A stretch of 18,433 bases of DNA. Origin: Gammaproteobacteria bacterium. GTDB taxonomy: Bacteria > Pseudomonadota > Gammaproteobacteria > Pseudomonadales > Halieaceae. The notes beneath the pieces were generated by a model that worked only from the letters and a program-made list of their open reading frames with translations, searched no databases and was not told the DNA's origin. Below, one piece after another: positions 7,951 to 17,096 of the stretch (the first letter of the stretch is position 1; each line of letters begins with the position of its first letter). Both the position numbers and the translations under genes were made by a program. The DNA lies in the NCBI GenBank assembly GCA_018222695.1, contig JAAEZV010000007.1, forward strand, positions 1-18,433, given 5' to 3'.

Positions 7951-8531
7951 CAGCTGCCCAGGCTGTGGCTAACGCGACGGGCAATCTGATCGGCGAGGTC
8001 ACGGCGCATCTCTTCGCGAAGCAGCCGGATCTCCTCGGTTTTACCGACCACGTTGCGGGGGTCGTTGAGCATCTGCCGAATCACGGTCGCGCGCGCCTCA
8101 ATCGGATCCGACTCTGGCTGATTAAGTGTGAAATCGGTGAACAGCGTGAGCTCGAGTTCTGCCGCTCTGGCCTGCGCAGTCAGTGACACATTGCGCTGTG
8201 TGAATTGCTCGGGCTGCAGCACCAAAGTCAGCGTGGCGTCGCCTTCCTCCAACAGAATCAGGCCCGTGGCGCTCAGCGCTCTGGACACCTCCCGGGTCAG
8301 CTCAGATCGGGGCTGGCTGCTCATCAACTGGAGGGTCATGCCTTCGAGTTTGGCGCTACTGCTAGCGGCATCACTGCCTTTGAGTTGGAAGCCGCATCCA
8401 GCCAGACACATCAGCATTGCGGACAAGCAGATCCATTTGCCTAATGCGCTCTGGCCTGGTGCGCTTTGACCCAGTGAGCATTGGATAGTGCGGTAGGCGG
8501 CACTGTGAGTGGTGTTGTCGTGGTCGATCAT
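7950..8531 (-). CDS. lptE: LPS-assembly lipoprotein LptE
   Basis: LptE is an outer-membrane lipoprotein that plugs the LptD barrel and helps place LPS in the outer leaflet. The 193-residue product carries a lipobox LAGC with C46 as the acylated residue, followed by GFQLKG, the usual start of mature LptE. The body fits the family ([36 protein letters not shown]). The ATG at 8531 overlaps the leuS stop (ATGA), which supports it as the translation start. It does give a 31-residue polar stretch before the hydrophobic signal core, longer than usual for a lipoprotein. The leaderward gene is leuS and the next is holA, the common gammaproteobacterial order. Confidence 0.94.
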   Translation of the reverse strand: MIDHDNTTHSAAYRTIQCSLGQSAPGQSALGKWICLSAMLMCLAGCGFQLKGSDAASSSAKLEGMTLQLMSSQPRSELTREVSRALSATGLILLEEGDATLTLVLQPEQFTQRNVSLTAQARAAELELTLFTDFTLNQPESDPIEARATVIRQMLNDPRNVVGKTEEIRLLREEMRRDLADQIARRVSHSLGS

Positions 8532-10978
8532 TGCGCGACGATATTCACCAGCTTCTGGGGCACGACAATGACTTTACGGATGGTCGTATCCGCCAGAAAC
8601 CGCTGCACGTTCTCCTGACTTTTGGCCATCGCCTCAATTTCTGCATTGTCTGCGGAGGCGGGCACGCTGATTTTGCCCCTTACCTTACCATTGACCTGCA
8701 CTACGATCTCCAACTCGTCTCGGCTCAGGGCAGTGTCGTCGACATCGGGCCACTGACTTTCCTTGAATGCTTCGCCTGTCAGGGCCTGCCACAGGTGCTC
8801 GCTGAGGTGTGGCGTGATGGGCCACAGCAACTGCAGCACTGCGCGCAAACCCTCGTCGATGACAGCGCGATCACCGCTGTGCTCGGTCGGGTGGCGCCCG
8901 AGTTCATTGCAGAGCTCCATCACCGCGGCCACGGCGGTATTAAAGGTTTGTCGGCGACCATAGTCGTCGCTGACTTTAGCAATGGTCTCGTGGATTTTGC
9001 GCCGCAGATTTTTTTGCTCGCCGTTCAGTGAGTCAGGCAGTGACTCGGTGCCGTCAGTATCGAGGTCATGCACCAGTCGCCACAGCCTTCTGATAAAACG
9101 ATTGGCGCCCTCGACCCCCGAATCTGACCACTCGAGCGATTGTTCTGGTGGTGCCGCAAACATGCTGAACAAACGCACCGTGTCGGCGCCATAACGATCG
9201 ATCAATTCTTGTGGATCAACCGTGTTGCCTTTGGACTTCGACATTTTGGCGCCGTCTTTCAGCACCATGCCCTGTGTGAGCAGTCGTGTGAAAGGCTCGT
9301 CGCTACTCACCAATCCGGCGTCGCGCATCAGTTTGTGAAAGAACCGGGAGTAGAGTAGGTGCAAAATGGCGTGTTCAATGCCGCCAACATACTGATCCAC
9401 GGGTAGCCAATAATTTGCCTGATCGCTGTCGATCATGCCGTCGGTGTAGTGTGGGCAGGTGAAGCGCGCGTAGTACCACGAGGACTGAACGAAGGTGTCG
9501 AAGGTATCGGTTTCGCGCTCGCAGGGCTGCCCCTCAAGCTCAAACCGGCGCCATTCGGGATCGGCCTTGATGGGTGAGGTCACACCATCCATTGCCACGT
9601 CCTCAGGTAGCAATGAGGGCAGTCGATCGGCCGGAATGGGTATGTCTTGTCCGTCTTCCAGGTTGAGCATGGGGATCGGCGTTCCCCAGTAGCGTTGGCG
9701 TGAGACGCCCCAGTCTCTTAACCGGAACTGGGTGGTGGTTTGGCCCATCCCCGCGGCTTCGAGCCGCGCAGAGATGCCCTCAAAGGCCTCGTTAAAGTCG
9801 CGCCCATCGAATTCTGCAGACGCGGTCAGCACGCCGTATTCTGTGTAGGCGCTGTCCGCGGTCTGCGCGGGCTTGCCGTCGGGATCACAGACCACCGTTT
9901 TCATCGGTAGGGAGTACTTGCGGGCAAACTCCCAGTCGCGCTCATCGTGAGCAGGCACTGCCATGACCGCGCCTGAGCCGTAGTCCATCAATACATAGTT
10001 GGCGACCCAAACGGGGATGGCCTCGCCGGTCAGCGGATGGGTGGCACGCAAGCCAGTATCCATGCCGAGCTTCTCGGCCTGCGCCATGTCGGCTTCGGCG
10101 ACCGATGCTTGCTTGCAGGCGGAGATGAATTCGGCGAGTTCAGTATTGTTCTCAGCCAGCGCCAGCGTAATGGGATGTTCTGCGGCCAGACTGATGTAGG
10201 TCACACCGTAGAGTGTATCGGGCCGGGTGGTGTAGACCTCAATGCGATCGAGATTGGCAATAGCTTCATCCAATCCAAACGCCAGCTCCACGCCGCGGCT
10301 TTTTCCAATCCAGTTTCGCTGCATGGTGCGCACGGCCTCGGGCCAGCCGTCCAGCGTGTCCAGGCCCTCCAACAATTCTTCGGCATAGGCGGTAATGCGA
10401 ATAAACCATTGCGGGATCTCGCGCCGCTCGACCACGGCGCCCGAGCGCCAGCCGCGACCATCGATGACCTGTTCATTGGCCAGCACGGTCTGGTCTACGG
10501 GATCCCAGTTCACCGTGGCCATTTTTTTGTAGACGAGGCCCCGCTCGTAGAGTTGGGTAAAAAACCATTGCTCCCACTGATAGTACTGCGGGTCGCAGGT
10601 GGCGATTTCCCTGTCCCAATCATAGGCATAGCCCAGTCGCTGTAATTGGGCGCGCATGTGGTCGATGTTTTCCCGGGTCCAGGCCGCGGGCGCAACCTTG
10701 TTGGCAATAGCCGCATTCTCGGCGGGAAGTCCAAAGGCGTCCCAGCCCATCGGTTGCAGCACGTTCTTCCCTTGCATGCGCTGGTAGCGCGCGATCACGT
10801 CGGCAATGGTGTAGTTGCGCACGTGCCCCATATGAAGCTTGCCGCTGGGGTAGGGGAACATGGCCAGGCAGTAAAACTTATCCCGCGCCTCATCGGGCTG
10901 CACGGCGAAACGACCGGACTCAGCCCACTCGGCCTGTAGCTCCAGTTCCAAGGTTTGCGGTGTGTATTCCTGGCTCAT
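8528..10978 (-). CDS. leuS: Leucyl-tRNA synthetase, compact form
   Basis: This class I synthetase charges tRNA-Leu. At 816 residues it is shorter than the E. coli enzyme (860). HMGH (49-52) is the HIGH motif and KMSKS is at 578-582. The CP1 editing domain is present, with the Thr-rich [14 protein letters not shown] and [17 protein letters not shown]. Two differences from E. coli are visible. The cysteines of the ZN1 site are gone ([15 protein letters not shown], then [14 protein letters not shown]). The roughly 45-residue leucine-specific insertion before KMSKS is also absent, since [18 protein letters not shown] runs straight through. From memory, compact LeuRS like this occurs in Legionella, Coxiella and Francisella. 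The start ATG at 10978 is preceded by GAGGAA. lptE overlaps its stop by 4 nt, while a 96-bp gap separates it from upstream lnt, so it may have its own promoter. Confidence 0.98.
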   Translation of the reverse strand: MSQEYTPQTLELELQAEWAESGRFAVQPDEARDKFYCLAMFPYPSGKLHMGHVRNYTIADVIARYQRMQGKNVLQPMGWDAFGLPAENAAIANKVAPAAWTRENIDHMRAQLQRLGYAYDWDREIATCDPQYYQWEQWFFTQLYERGLVYKKMATVNWDPVDQTVLANEQVIDGRGWRSGAVVERREIPQWFIRITAYAEELLEGLDTLDGWPEAVRTMQRNWIGKSRGVELAFGLDEAIANLDRIEVYTTRPDTLYGVTYISLAAEHPITLALAENNTELAEFISACKQASVAEADMAQAEKLGMDTGLRATHPLTGEAIPVWVANYVLMDYGSGAVMAVPAHDERDWEFARKYSLPMKTVVCDPDGKPAQTADSAYTEYGVLTASAEFDGRDFNEAFEGISARLEAAGMGQTTTQFRLRDWGVSRQRYWGTPIPMLNLEDGQDIPIPADRLPSLLPEDVAMDGVTSPIKADPEWRRFELEGQPCERETDTFDTFVQSSWYYARFTCPHYTDGMIDSDQANYWLPVDQYVGGIEHAILHLLYSRFFHKLMRDAGLVSSDEPFTRLLTQGMVLKDGAKMSKSKGNTVDPQELIDRYGADTVRLFSMFAAPPEQSLEWSDSGVEGANRFIRRLWRLVHDLDTDGTESLPDSLNGEQKNLRRKIHETIAKVSDDYGRRQTFNTAVAAVMELCNELGRHPTEHSGDRAVIDEGLRAVLQLLWPITPHLSEHLWQALTGEAFKESQWPDVDDTALSRDELEIVVQVNGKVRGKISVPASADNAEIEAMAKSQENVQRFLADTTIRKVIVVPQKLVNIVAQ

Positions 10979-11074
10979 TGTTCCTCAATCACAGCAGCGG
11001 GAGACGCTGGCTTTATCCCGATGCCGTTTGTCGTCCGACGCAGTCCCAGCGGGGCCGCGCAGAGTTTACCAGTA

Positions 11075-12541
11075 TTAGGCGCGATCCCGACCCAACACGA
11101 GGGTGATCAGGGCGAAAACCCAGATGGGCAGGCTGCCTGTTGCGGCAAAGGGCGTGTTCCCTGAACGCGGTTGCACGGAGCCGCTGATCACCGTCTCAGT
11201 GAACTGCGATGCCGTCGAGGTGACAACGCCCTTGGACGTGATCAGGGCGCTGACCCCGTCATTGGTGCCACGGATCAGGTCACGTCCGAGCTCGACCGCG
11301 CGATAGCGGGCCATTTGGAAGTGCTGCCAGGGGCCAGCGCTTTGGCCAAACCAGGTGTCATTACTGATGGTCACGAGGAGTGCCGCGTCTCGGGCGTAGC
11401 GTTGCACGAAGTCGGGGTAAACAATCTCGTAGCAGATGAAGGGCGCAACCGGTAGGTTGCCGGCAAGGAGAGGGCGCTGTTCGGTCTTGCCGGCAACGAA
11501 CTGCGACATGGGCAGGTCGAAAAAGGCGATTACGCCCCTGAGCCAGCGTTCCAGCGGCACATACTCCCCGAAGGGCACCAGCTTCTGCTTGTGATACGTC
11601 CCGGACCCGGCGCCGAGGGCCGTGATGCTGTTGTAGCGCCCCGTGGTATCGCGGGTGGGAATGCCGGTGATGAGTGAGCTACCCAGTAGCGCGAGTTGCT
11701 GGTCGACCGGCTCGATAACATCCAGCAACCGGTCTCGGTAGCCGGGCAACGCCGACTCGGGCCAGACAATCAGATCATGGTCCTGAGCGAGCGTTGTCGA
11801 ACGCGCGCCAAAGTCAGACACGATCTGCTTGCGGTAGCGCGGGTCCCATTTTTCCTTCAGCGGCACATTGGGTTGCACGACCGCGACCGTGATCGCCTCT
11901 CCCCCAGGAATGGTCCACTCCGTGCGCTGCAATAGCAGGCCTGCTATCACCAACGGACCCACCAGTGCTGCAGTGCCCACCCAGCGTCCGGTATCGCGCG
12001 GTTGACTCAAGGCATTGGCAACTAAACAGCCGATTGCGACGAGGAACCAGGAGGCGCCGTAGACGCCGACCACTGGAATCCATCCCGCCAAGGGTGAATC
12101 GAGTGCGCCATAGCCGGCATAGAGCCAAGGGAAACCGGTGAGCAGCCAGCTACGCAGCCATTCGAAAAGCACCCATAACGAGGCAAACTGAACCGCTCGC
12201 CATGCCGGATGTCGGCTTGCGAGTCGTGCAAAGGCCGTCCCCTGTGCGGCAAAAAGCAGCGCCAGACCGCCGCAGAAGACGGTCGTCAGGCCCACCGCCA
12301 ACCAGACGGGCGTATTGCCGTAGACGTGGATACTCACGTACACCCATGAGACGCCCGCGCCAAAGAAACCTACGCCGTAGGCAAATCCGGTGCCCCCCGG
12401 CCGCTGGGTGCGATTCAGTGCCGTATAGAGGAGGCCAGCGCTGAGAGGAATAACAGGCCAGACGTCAAACGGGGCGAGGCCGAGCGGAAAAATGAGGCCA
12501 GCCAGCAAGGCTGCGCCCCAACTGGGGACTCTGTCGAGCAT
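11075..12541 (-). CDS. lnt: Apolipoprotein N-acyltransferase
   Basis: Lnt transfers the third acyl chain onto the N-terminal cysteine of lipoproteins in the inner membrane. The 488-residue protein has several N-terminal membrane segments (about residues 8-205), then a periplasmic nitrilase-fold domain (about 215-465) and a final membrane helix (LPIWVFALITLVLG). The catalytic triad is E262 (VWPESALPGYRD), a lysine in YHKQKLVPFGEYVP (K318 or K320) and C370 (APFICYEIVYPD). The ATG at 12541 overlaps the ybeX stop (TGATG), indicating translational coupling. Lnt would mature LptE, encoded two genes downstream; this link is inferred from known functions. Confidence 0.97.
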   Translation of the reverse strand: MLDRVPSWGAALLAGLIFPLGLAPFDVWPVIPLSAGLLYTALNRTQRPGGTGFAYGVGFFGAGVSWVYVSIHVYGNTPVWLAVGLTTVFCGGLALLFAAQGTAFARLASRHPAWRAVQFASLWVLFEWLRSWLLTGFPWLYAGYGALDSPLAGWIPVVGVYGASWFLVAIGCLVANALSQPRDTGRWVGTAALVGPLVIAGLLLQRTEWTIPGGEAITVAVVQPNVPLKEKWDPRYRKQIVSDFGARSTTLAQDHDLIVWPESALPGYRDRLLDVIEPVDQQLALLGSSLITGIPTRDTTGRYNSITALGAGSGTYHKQKLVPFGEYVPLERWLRGVIAFFDLPMSQFVAGKTEQRPLLAGNLPVAPFICYEIVYPDFVQRYARDAALLVTISNDTWFGQSAGPWQHFQMARYRAVELGRDLIRGTNDGVSALITSKGVVTSTASQFTETVISGSVQPRSGNTPFAATGSLPIWVFALITLVLGRDRA

Positions 12542-13392
12542 CAGCTTGCGGTGTCAGTGGCTTCGGTTGTTACCCGCAAACGGGTGAGTCGGCGCTCGTC
12601 GGCATGGATGACCTTGAACTCAAATTGATCAAGTCGAATCGATTGGTTGCGGGTCGGCAATTGCCCAAATGCATTGATCACCAGGCCGCCAATCGTGTCG
12701 AACTCCTCGTCGCTGAAAGCGGTGTCAAAGAATTCGTTGAAATCCTCGATGGGCGTGAGCGCCTCGACCATAAATGAGTTGTCGTTGACGGGACGAATCA
12801 GCTGCCCTTCTTCAACATCGGTCTCGTCCTCAATTTCACCCACAATCTCCTCGAGCACATCCTCGATGGTGATCAGCCCGGCGATGCCACCATACTCGTC
12901 GATCACGATCGCCATGTGGTTGCGGTTCTGCCGGAATTCTCGCAGCAACACGTTGAGACGCTTGCTCTCAGGGACGGCAATGACCGGCCGCATCAGTTCC
13001 GTGATGCTCGGCACATCGCCGTCACTCTGAATCAGCGGCAACAGGTCCTTGGCCAACAACATGCCGATGACGTCGTCGATACCATCTCCGATTACTGGAT
13101 AGCGCGAGTGGCCAGATTGGACAATTTTGGGCAGTGCCTCCTGAAGCGGCTGATCAGAGTCAATCACAATCATCTGCGCGCGGGGAATCATGATGTCCCG
13201 CACCTGCATGTCGGTTACGAGCAACGCGCCTTCCATGATTTTGCGCGCATCCTCATCGATGATCTCGTGCTCCTCAGCCAGTGAGAGCACGCCCTCGAGG
13301 TCAGATTTATTCTGGGGTTCGCCGCTGATGAAATGGGTCAGTCGGTCCAGCCAGGATCGTTCTTCCGATTCCAGCTTGCGTTCGTCGTTCAC
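12541..13392 (-). CDS. ybeX: CorC/YbeX family CBS-domain protein
   Basis: This soluble CorC-type protein is linked in enterobacteria to Mg/Co efflux and, through its neighbours, to ribosome biology. The 283-residue product shows two CBS domains (about 66-125, starting VRDIMIPRAQMIVID, and about 133-188, with VIDEYGGIAGLITIEDVLEE). A CorC_HlyC transporter-associated domain follows (about 205-278, with TIGGLVINAFGQLP). No membrane domain is present, as in E. coli YbeX. The start is GTG at 13392, which overlaps the ybeY stop (GTGA). Its stop overlaps the lnt start. The position between ybeY and lnt is the classic order. Confidence 0.95.
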   Translation of the reverse strand: MNDERKLESEERSWLDRLTHFISGEPQNKSDLEGVLSLAEEHEIIDEDARKIMEGALLVTDMQVRDIMIPRAQMIVIDSDQPLQEALPKIVQSGHSRYPVIGDGIDDVIGMLLAKDLLPLIQSDGDVPSITELMRPVIAVPESKRLNVLLREFRQNRNHMAIVIDEYGGIAGLITIEDVLEEIVGEIEDETDVEEGQLIRPVNDNSFMVEALTPIEDFNEFFDTAFSDEEFDTIGGLVINAFGQLPTRNQSIRLDQFEFKVIHADERRLTRLRVTTEATDTAS

Positions 13393-13877
13393 GTTGATAA
13401 GCCCTCCGGGGGCTGTTCATGGTTATAGGGGTTGGGAAAGCCAAGGTGCCCGAGTAAATCAATCTCTAGGGCTTCCATCTGCTCGGCTTCCGCAGGAATC
13501 TGGTGGTCGTGGCCTAGGAGATGCAGGACACCATGAATGACAAGGTGCGCCCAGTGGGCCTCCTCGGATTTATGTTGTTGTGCCGCTTCGAGCTGCACCA
13601 GCGGCGCGCAGATCACCAGGTCGCCCAGCAATCCAGAGCCAGTCTCTGCCGGCACATTGGCGGGGAAGGACAGCACGTTAGTGGGGCCTGCTTTAGAGCG
13701 GTAGGTTTGATTGAGATCGGCCGCCTCTTCATTGTCGGTAATGCGGATAGACAGTTCTGGAGTCGGCTCTGGCAAAGATGAGGTCTGTGTCAGCGTGTGA
13801 CTTACCCAGCCCTGCAGTGTGGCGTCAGTGGGCGAGTCGATTGCGGTGGCGCGGTCAACGGATAGCAGGATATTCAC
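13389..13877 (-). CDS. ybeY: Endoribonuclease YbeY, rRNA maturation factor
   Basis: YbeY is a zinc-dependent single-strand endoribonuclease involved in 16S rRNA 3'-end maturation and ribosome quality control. The 162-residue protein has the zinc motif HGVLHLLGHDH with H115, H119 and H125. It also has the conserved NQTYRSKAGPTNVLSF, with the family's key arginine at R60. The start is GTG at 13877 and overlaps the ybeZ stop by 4 nt (GTGA); its own stop overlaps the ybeX GTG. These two GTG starts within coupled overlaps suggest expression tied to translation of ybeZ. Confidence 0.96.
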   Translation of the reverse strand: MNILLSVDRATAIDSPTDATLQGWVSHTLTQTSSLPEPTPELSIRITDNEEAADLNQTYRSKAGPTNVLSFPANVPAETGSGLLGDLVICAPLVQLEAAQQHKSEEAHWAHLVIHGVLHLLGHDHQIPAEAEQMEALEIDLLGHLGFPNPYNHEQPPEGLST

Positions 13878-14917
13878 GGAGGACCCTCGCCGCGGGGTGA
13901 TGCGTTGCCTTGCTCAAAGGCGTCGTATGCGCTCACGACCCTCTGCACCAGCGGATGTCGGACGACATCCTTATTGCCGAACTGGGTAAAGGTGATGCCG
14001 GCCACCTCTTCCAGCACCGTCATGGCATGAGTCAGGCCGCTCTGCGTGCCTTTGGGGAGATCAATCTGGCTGGTGTCGCCCGTCACGACCGCGGTAGATC
14101 CGAAACCGATCCGGGTCAGGAACATTTTCATCTGCTCGCGGGTGGTGTTCTGCGCTTCGTCCAGAATGATGAACGCGTGGTTAAGGGTGCGGCCGCGCAT
14201 AAAGGCGAGGGGCGCCACTTCAATGATGTGCCGCTCGATGTACTTGTTCACCGTCTCGAAACCCAGCATTTCATAGAGTGCGTCGTAGAGTGGCCGCAGA
14301 TAGGGGTCAACCTTCTGAGACAGGTCGCCGGGCAGGAAACCCAAGCGCTCGCCTGCTTCGACGGCTGGGCGCACCAGCAGTATGCGCTTTACTTGCTCGT
14401 TGAGTAGCGCGCGCACCGCGCACGCGACCGCCAGATAGGTTTTACCGGTGCCGGCAGGGCCTACGCCAAAGTTGATGTCATGGGTGTTGATGGCCGATAC
14501 GTATTGGCGCTGGTTTTGCCCCCGCGGCCTGACCGAGAGCCGTTTGGTGCGAATGAGCCCCGTCGTATCGGTGGCGATATCCGCAGTCTGGGGTTCGCTG
14601 AGCAGTTCGAGGTCTGCCTCCTGAAGGCGCAGGTGAATGCTCTCCGGGCTCAGCTGAGCGCCATTTTCGATATCCGTGTACAGCGACGACAGCAGTGAGG
14701 CTGCGATCTGACAGCGCTCATGGGCGCCCCGCAGTTCAAAGTGATTGCTGCGATTTTGGATCGTGATGTCGAGACGCTTTTCGATCTGGCGCAGATGGCT
14801 GTCCAGCTGCCCGCAGAGAGCTGCCAGATTACGTGCATCGTTAGGTTCGAGGGAGAGGGTGATATGTGAGGCCAGACCCGGAGGGGTGACCTCGGGCGCC
14901 GATTGCTCTGTGTCCAA
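13874..14917 (-). CDS. ybeZ: PhoH-family ATPase YbeZ/PhoL
   Basis: This PhoH-like P-loop ATPase works with YbeY. The 347-residue protein has Walker A GPAGTGKT at 153-160 and Walker B FIILDEAQN at 249-257. The N-terminal part (1-110) is a small KH-like domain, as in other PhoL proteins. The start is a TTG at 14917. An in-frame TGA three codons upstream rules out a longer version, and the ribosome site is weak (GAGG about 14 nt away), so translation initiation is probably inefficient. The gene follows miaB with a 79-bp gap that holds a candidate promoter, and overlaps ybeY downstream. Confidence 0.96.
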   Translation of the reverse strand: MDTEQSAPEVTPPGLASHITLSLEPNDARNLAALCGQLDSHLRQIEKRLDITIQNRSNHFELRGAHERCQIAASLLSSLYTDIENGAQLSPESIHLRLQEADLELLSEPQTADIATDTTGLIRTKRLSVRPRGQNQRQYVSAINTHDINFGVGPAGTGKTYLAVACAVRALLNEQVKRILLVRPAVEAGERLGFLPGDLSQKVDPYLRPLYDALYEMLGFETVNKYIERHIIEVAPLAFMRGRTLNHAFIILDEAQNTTREQMKMFLTRIGFGSTAVVTGDTSQIDLPKGTQSGLTHAMTVLEEVAGITFTQFGNKDVVRHPLVQRVVSAYDAFEQGNASPRGEGPP

Positions 14918-14953
14918 CGGTTTTCACGCCGCCTCTTTCACATTGGGAAACAA

Positions 14954-14981
14954 ACGATACTCGCCTTGCCGGCTGAGTCAA
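14954..14981 (-). promoter_or_regulatory. Candidate sigma70 promoter for ybeZ and downstream genes
   Basis: On the minus strand TTGACT (14981-14976, 5/6 to the -35 consensus) and TATCGT (14959-14954, 4/6 to the -10) are 16 bp apart. Transcription would start near 14946, about 30 nt before the ybeZ TTG. The gap otherwise contains no gene. Confidence 0.5.
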
Positions 14982-14983
14982 CT

Positions 14984-15005
14984 CCCGTTTAGGGCATTAA
15001 ACGGG
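14984..15005 (-). repeat. Hairpin at the miaB stop codon
   Basis: CCCGTTT (14984-14990) and AAACGGG (14999-15005) form a perfect 7-bp stem with an 8-nt loop that includes part of the miaB TAA. No T-run follows on the minus strand, so it is at best a weak terminator or an mRNA end/processing structure ahead of ybeZ. Confidence 0.45.
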
Positions 15006-16343
15006 GTCGATCTGACGCCCCAGTAGCGAGTTGGTATAAGCCGCCGTAATCTCCACCTCGGCAAATTGGCCGATCAGGGCGGTGTTTTGAGAGGCGAAGT
15101 TCACCACACGGTTATTTTCAGTACGGCCGGACAGCTCCATCGGGTTCTTTTTCGACGGGCCTTCTACCAGAATCCGCTGCTCCGTGCCTACCATATGACG
15201 GGCAATGCGCAATGCCTGCTGGGTGATGCGTTGCTGCAACAGATGCAGTCGCTGCTTTTTGACCGCTTCCGGCACTTCGTCGGGCAATTCAGCGGCGGGC
15301 GTGCCGGGACGCGCGCTATAGATGAAGCTAAAAGAGGTATCGAAGCCGATCTCTTCAATTAATTTCATCGTGGCCGCGAAATCGGCCTCGGTCTCGCCGG
15401 GGAAGCCGATAATGAAGTCGGATGATAACGAGATGTTGGGACGAATCTTGCGCAGTGCGCGGATGGTTGCCTTGTACTCGAGTGCGGTGTGTCCGCGCTT
15501 CATGGCCATCAGAATACGATCCGAGCCGCTTTGCACGGGCAGGTGCAGATGGTCGACCAGCGCGGGTATTTCGGCGTAGCAGGCCACAATCGCGTCGGTG
15601 AACTCGACCGGGTGGGACGTGGTGTAGCGAATCCGCTCGATGCCCGGCACCAGATTCACCAGATGCAGCAACTCAGCGAAATCAACGATCTCGTCCAGGT
15701 GGTTGCGCCCGCGAAAAGCGTTCACGTTCTGCCCGAGCAGGTTAACCTCTTTTACCCCGCGGTCTGCTAAACCCGCGATTTCGGCGATGACATCGTCCAC
15801 CGGCCGTGAGACTTCCTCGCCGCGGGTGTACGGGACCACGCAAAACGTGCAGTACTTGCTGCAGCCTTCCATGATCGAAACGAAGGCCGTCGGGCCCTCG
15901 ACACTGGGCTCTGGCAAGCGATCAAATTTCTCGATCTCGGGGAAGCTGACATCGACGACTATGGGCTCTCCCCGGCGACGATCATCGATCATTTCGGGCA
16001 GTCGGTGGAGTGTTTGCGGGCCAAAGATCAGGTCGACATAGGGCGCCCGCTTACCGATTTCTGCGCCTTCCTGGCTGGCCACGCAGCCGCCCACACCAAT
16101 AATCAGATCAGGGTTTTTCTGCTTCAGGTGCTTCCAGCGACCCAGCTGGTGGAACACCTTCTCCTGCGCTTTTTCGCGAATGGAGCAGGTGTTGAGCAGC
16201 AGCACGTCCGCCTCATCAGCCGAATCGGTTTGCTCGAGACCGTGGCTGGCACCCAAGAGATCGGCCATCCGCGCGGAATCGTATTCGTTCATCTGGCAGC
16301 CGTGTGTCTCGACAAACAGCTTTTTGGTGCCTGCGTTACTCAT
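14997..16343 (-). CDS. miaB: tRNA-2-methylthio-N6-isopentenyladenosine37 synthase
   Basis: MiaB is a radical-SAM methylthiotransferase that adds the 2-methylthio group to i6A37 of tRNAs. The 448-residue protein has the usual three parts. The N-terminal MTTase domain has cluster cysteines C16 ([12 protein letters not shown]), C53 ([10 protein letters not shown]) and C87 ([11 protein letters not shown]). The radical-SAM core has C161, C165 and C168 ([17 protein letters not shown]). A C-terminal TRAM domain covers about the last 65 residues. The start is the ATG at 16343. It is the first gene of the minus-strand run, and its promoter must lie in the 162-bp divergent gap. TATACT on the minus strand (16404-16399) is a possible -10, but no good -35 sits at the right distance. 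Confidence 0.97.
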   Translation of the reverse strand: MSNAGTKKLFVETHGCQMNEYDSARMADLLGASHGLEQTDSADEADVLLLNTCSIREKAQEKVFHQLGRWKHLKQKNPDLIIGVGGCVASQEGAEIGKRAPYVDLIFGPQTLHRLPEMIDDRRRGEPIVVDVSFPEIEKFDRLPEPSVEGPTAFVSIMEGCSKYCTFCVVPYTRGEEVSRPVDDVIAEIAGLADRGVKEVNLLGQNVNAFRGRNHLDEIVDFAELLHLVNLVPGIERIRYTTSHPVEFTDAIVACYAEIPALVDHLHLPVQSGSDRILMAMKRGHTALEYKATIRALRKIRPNISLSSDFIIGFPGETEADFAATMKLIEEIGFDTSFSFIYSARPGTPAAELPDEVPEAVKKQRLHLLQQRITQQALRIARHMVGTEQRILVEGPSKKNPMELSGRTENNRVVNFASQNTALIGQFAEVEITAAYTNSLLGRQIDPV

Positions 16344-16439
16344 CTTTTGTCCATGCGCCTCGTCACGCGCGGCGACTCAATAATGGCCAAGGGCGCGGAG
16401 TATAGCGCCTGCAGACGGGGTTGTTGTCCAAAGGTGGAG

Positions 16440-16453
16440 CTTTGTTCGCAAAG
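16440..16453. repeat. Small UUCG-loop hairpin in the divergent miaB/DUF1820 gap
   Basis: CTTTG (16440-16444), TTCG, CAAAG (16449-16453) is a perfect dyad with a UUCG-type tetraloop, about 53 bp before the DUF1820 start. There is no T-run. It could be a 5'-UTR element or chance. Confidence 0.35.
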
Positions 16454-16505
16454 TGTTACCATTCCGCCCCTTTTTCAGCACCACCTCGGTTCGCTTGGAG
16501 CCCTC

Positions 16506-16844
16506 ATGTCGTCTCAGCCCATGTACAAAGTCATTTTCCACAATGGTGGTCAGGTCTACGAGGTTTTTGCCCGGCAGATCTATCAGAGTGATATGTGGGG
16601 TTTTGTCGAAATAGAAGAGTTAGTTTTTGGCGAGCGCTCCCAGATTCTGGTCGACCCGGGCGAAGAGAAGCTCAAAAACGAGTTCTCGGGTGTGAAACGA
16701 AGCTACATTCCTCTGCAGTCTATCGTTCGCATCGACGAAGTGGACAAAGAGGGCGCCGCGCGCATCTCCGAAGGCGGTAGTGCCAAAATCGCGCCTTTCC
16801 CTGTGACGCCGCAACCGGTGGTGCCCTCTCAGGGTGATGAGTAG
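16506..16844 (+). CDS. DUF1820 family small protein
   Basis: The 112-residue product begins MSSQPMYKVIFHNGGQVYEV, followed by FARQIYQSDMWGFVEIEELVFGE and then FSGVKRSYIPLQSIVRIDEV, which I recognise as DUF1820, a short gammaproteobacterial family of unknown function. GGAG stands 6 nt before the ATG at 16506 and fixes the start. Much longer in-frame readings from upstream would run back through miaB on the other strand and are not credible. The last 20 residues are Pro/Gln-rich and probably disordered. The protein has no signal peptide or membrane segment. As I recall, the same gene sits beside miaB in Pseudomonas, so the neighbourhood is conserved, but no role can be deduced. Confidence 0.88.
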   Translation: MSSQPMYKVIFHNGGQVYEVFARQIYQSDMWGFVEIEELVFGERSQILVDPGEEKLKNEFSGVKRSYIPLQSIVRIDEVDKEGAARISEGGSAKIAPFPVTPQPVVPSQGDE

Positions 16845-16855
16845 GCCTGGTTGAT

Positions 16856-16879
16856 CGGCTGATTCACATCGCTCAGCCG
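16856..16879. repeat. Hairpin just after the DUF1820 stop
   Basis: CGGCTGA (16856-16862) and TCAGCCG (16873-16879) form a perfect 7-bp stem with a 10-nt loop, starting 12 nt after the stop codon. Only two T's follow, so it is not a canonical intrinsic terminator, though it may mark or protect the mRNA end. Confidence 0.45.
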
Positions 16880-16957
16880 TTACCCCCCTGAAAATGGACT
16901 TCGAACGCCGGTGACCCCTCGCGGGCGGCTCGCTATGGGTGATTGTGGCTGAATCTG

Positions 16958-16984
16958 TTGGCGCTTGAGCTTTTGAAGCGCCAA
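16958..16984. repeat. 9-bp perfect inverted repeat upstream of lon
   Basis: TTGGCGCTT (16958-16966) and AAGCGCCAA (16976-16984) are exact complements around a 9-nt centre, 40 bp upstream of the heat-shock -35 element. No T-run follows. It could be an operator or a weak transcription barrier. Confidence 0.55.
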
Positions 16985-17023
16985 TAGAGGCTCCGTCAGT
17001 GACGTGCGCAGTGCTTTCAGCAC

Positions 17024-17052
17024 CTTGAATTACCTCAACTTCGCCCCCATAT
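17024..17052 (+). promoter_or_regulatory. Sigma32 (RpoH) heat-shock promoter of lon
   Basis: CCTTGAA (CTTGAA 17024-17029) and CCCCATAT (17045-17052) match the E. coli sigma32 -35 and -10 consensus with a 15-bp spacer, within the normal range. Transcription would start near 17059, giving a leader of about 38 nt before the ATG at 17097. Confidence 0.8.
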
Positions 17053-17096
17053 CCGTGTCATCAGGCGAGCAGCGGCGCTGCCCGAACGGAGGCACA

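Noticed and set aside
16399..16429. Sigma70 promoter for miaB with TATACT as -10
   Set aside because: The -10 is good, but no -35-like hexamer lies 16-18 bp upstream; the nearest, TTGGAC, is 21 bp away.
16005..16505. Extension of the DUF1820 frame upstream through miaB
   Set aside because: The upstream part is antisense to miaB, and GGAG precedes the ATG at 16506 where homology begins.
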